From: an uncultured Klebsiella sp.
GTDB taxonomy: Bacteria; Pseudomonadota; Gammaproteobacteria; Enterobacterales; Enterobacteriaceae
Length of the DNA: 5,857 bases
Assembly (NCBI GenBank): GCA_902490055.1
Contig: CABUCP010000230.1
Coordinates: forward strand, 1-5,857
Reading direction: 5' to 3'
The notes beneath the pieces were generated by a model. That model was not told the DNA's origin and did not search any database. It saw nothing but the letters and a program-made list of their open reading frames with translations. Below, piece by piece: positions 5,627 through 5,857 of the stretch (position 1 is its first letter; every line of letters begins with the position of its first letter). Position numbers and translations under genes: made by a program.

Positions 5627-5857
5627 TCAGGCGGCCTTTGCTTTGCGCGGCTTTTTCGCGGCGCCTTCTTCAGCGACAGATGGCTCATCCTCCGCCGACT
5701 CCTGCTCCGGCGTTTCTGCGGCCGCTTCGGGGCGATCTTCCGCTTCCGGCAATTTCCCCGACTTCAGAATGTGGTGTAAGGCGTCTTTGCGCTCGGCCAG
5801 CCACATCGACATATTGTCACGCTGGGCTTCATCTAATTCCAACGGGCACTCTACCAG
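5627..5857 (-). CDS. yebG: YebG, SOS/DNA-damage-inducible protein, 5' end cut by window edge
   Basis: Seen: 76 residues are open from the right edge to a TGA at 5629-5627, followed in frame by TAA (tandem stops). The frame runs through the edge (LVECPLELDEAQRDN...), so no start lies here; the TTG at 5842 is not the start because homology continues above it. SMWLAERKDALHHILKSGKLP aligns with E. coli YebG (LSLWLAEQKDVLSTILKTGKLP), so about 40 N-terminal residues are missing. The tail after GKLP is about 39 residues, roughly twice that in E. coli, first Ala/Glu/Pro-rich and acidic, then ending AAKKPRKAKAA, strongly basic. Known: E. coli yebG is LexA-controlled and induced by DNA damage; its biochemical role is unclear. 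Any LexA box would lie outside this window. It is followed by yebE after 105 bases. Confidence 0.9.
   Translation of the reverse strand: MVECPLELDEAQRDNMSMWLAERKDALHHILKSGKLPEAEDRPEAAAETPEQESAEDEPSVAEEGAAKKPRKAKAA

Noticed and set aside
1..5857. Search for insertion sequences, CRISPR repeats, tRNA genes or phage attachment sites
   Set aside because: No transposase, repeat array, cloverleaf or direct-repeat boundary was seen; gene order is conserved core chromosome throughout.

Overview
The window is a stretch of enterobacterial core chromosome. It matches the part of the Escherichia coli K-12 map that runs yebY-yebZ-yobA / holE-(yobB)-exoX / ptrB-yebE-(yebF)-yebG, and every full-length protein has a recognisable E. 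coli homologue of nearly the same length. The high GC third positions, the absence of yobB and yebF, and a long Ala/Glu tail with a Lys-rich end on YebG suggest a Klebsiella/Raoultella/Enterobacter-type relative rather than Escherichia. That genus guess is inference from memory of the families; no search was run.

Layout. (1) Positions 1-1585, minus strand: a tight copper-handling operon yobA (periplasmic CopC-like protein) - yebZ (CopD-like membrane protein) - yebY (small exported protein, cut by the left edge). Gaps are 3 and 13 bases. (2) Positions 1586-1719: a divergent regulatory gap with a perfect -10 hexamer facing holE. (3) Positions 1720-2689, plus strand: holE (theta subunit of DNA polymerase III) and exoX (DEDDh exonuclease). 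The short gap between them, where E. coli carries yobB, holds a possible 31-codon small ORF that ends 3 bases before exoX. (4) Positions 2693-4753, minus strand: ptrB (oligopeptidase B), convergent with exoX with only 3 bases between the stop codons. (5) Positions 4754-4849: a short gap with a 9-bp perfect inverted repeat. (6) Positions 4850-5521, minus strand: yebE, an inner-membrane TerB-like protein whose upstream gap holds a possible CpxR box. (7) Position 5627 to the right edge, minus strand: the 3' part of yebG, an SOS-associated gene.

Functionally there are three themes: periplasmic copper binding and membrane transfer (yobA-yebZ-yebY), DNA replication/repair/damage response (holE, exoX, yebG), and peptide turnover plus envelope stress (ptrB, yebE). 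I see no mobile element, CRISPR array, tRNA or rRNA gene. The genes are ordinary housekeeping or conserved genes. The points most worth a second look are the small ORF before exoX, the YebG tail, the two gene losses relative to E. coli, and the hairpin between yebE and ptrB. I found no convincing evidence of a new multi-gene system.
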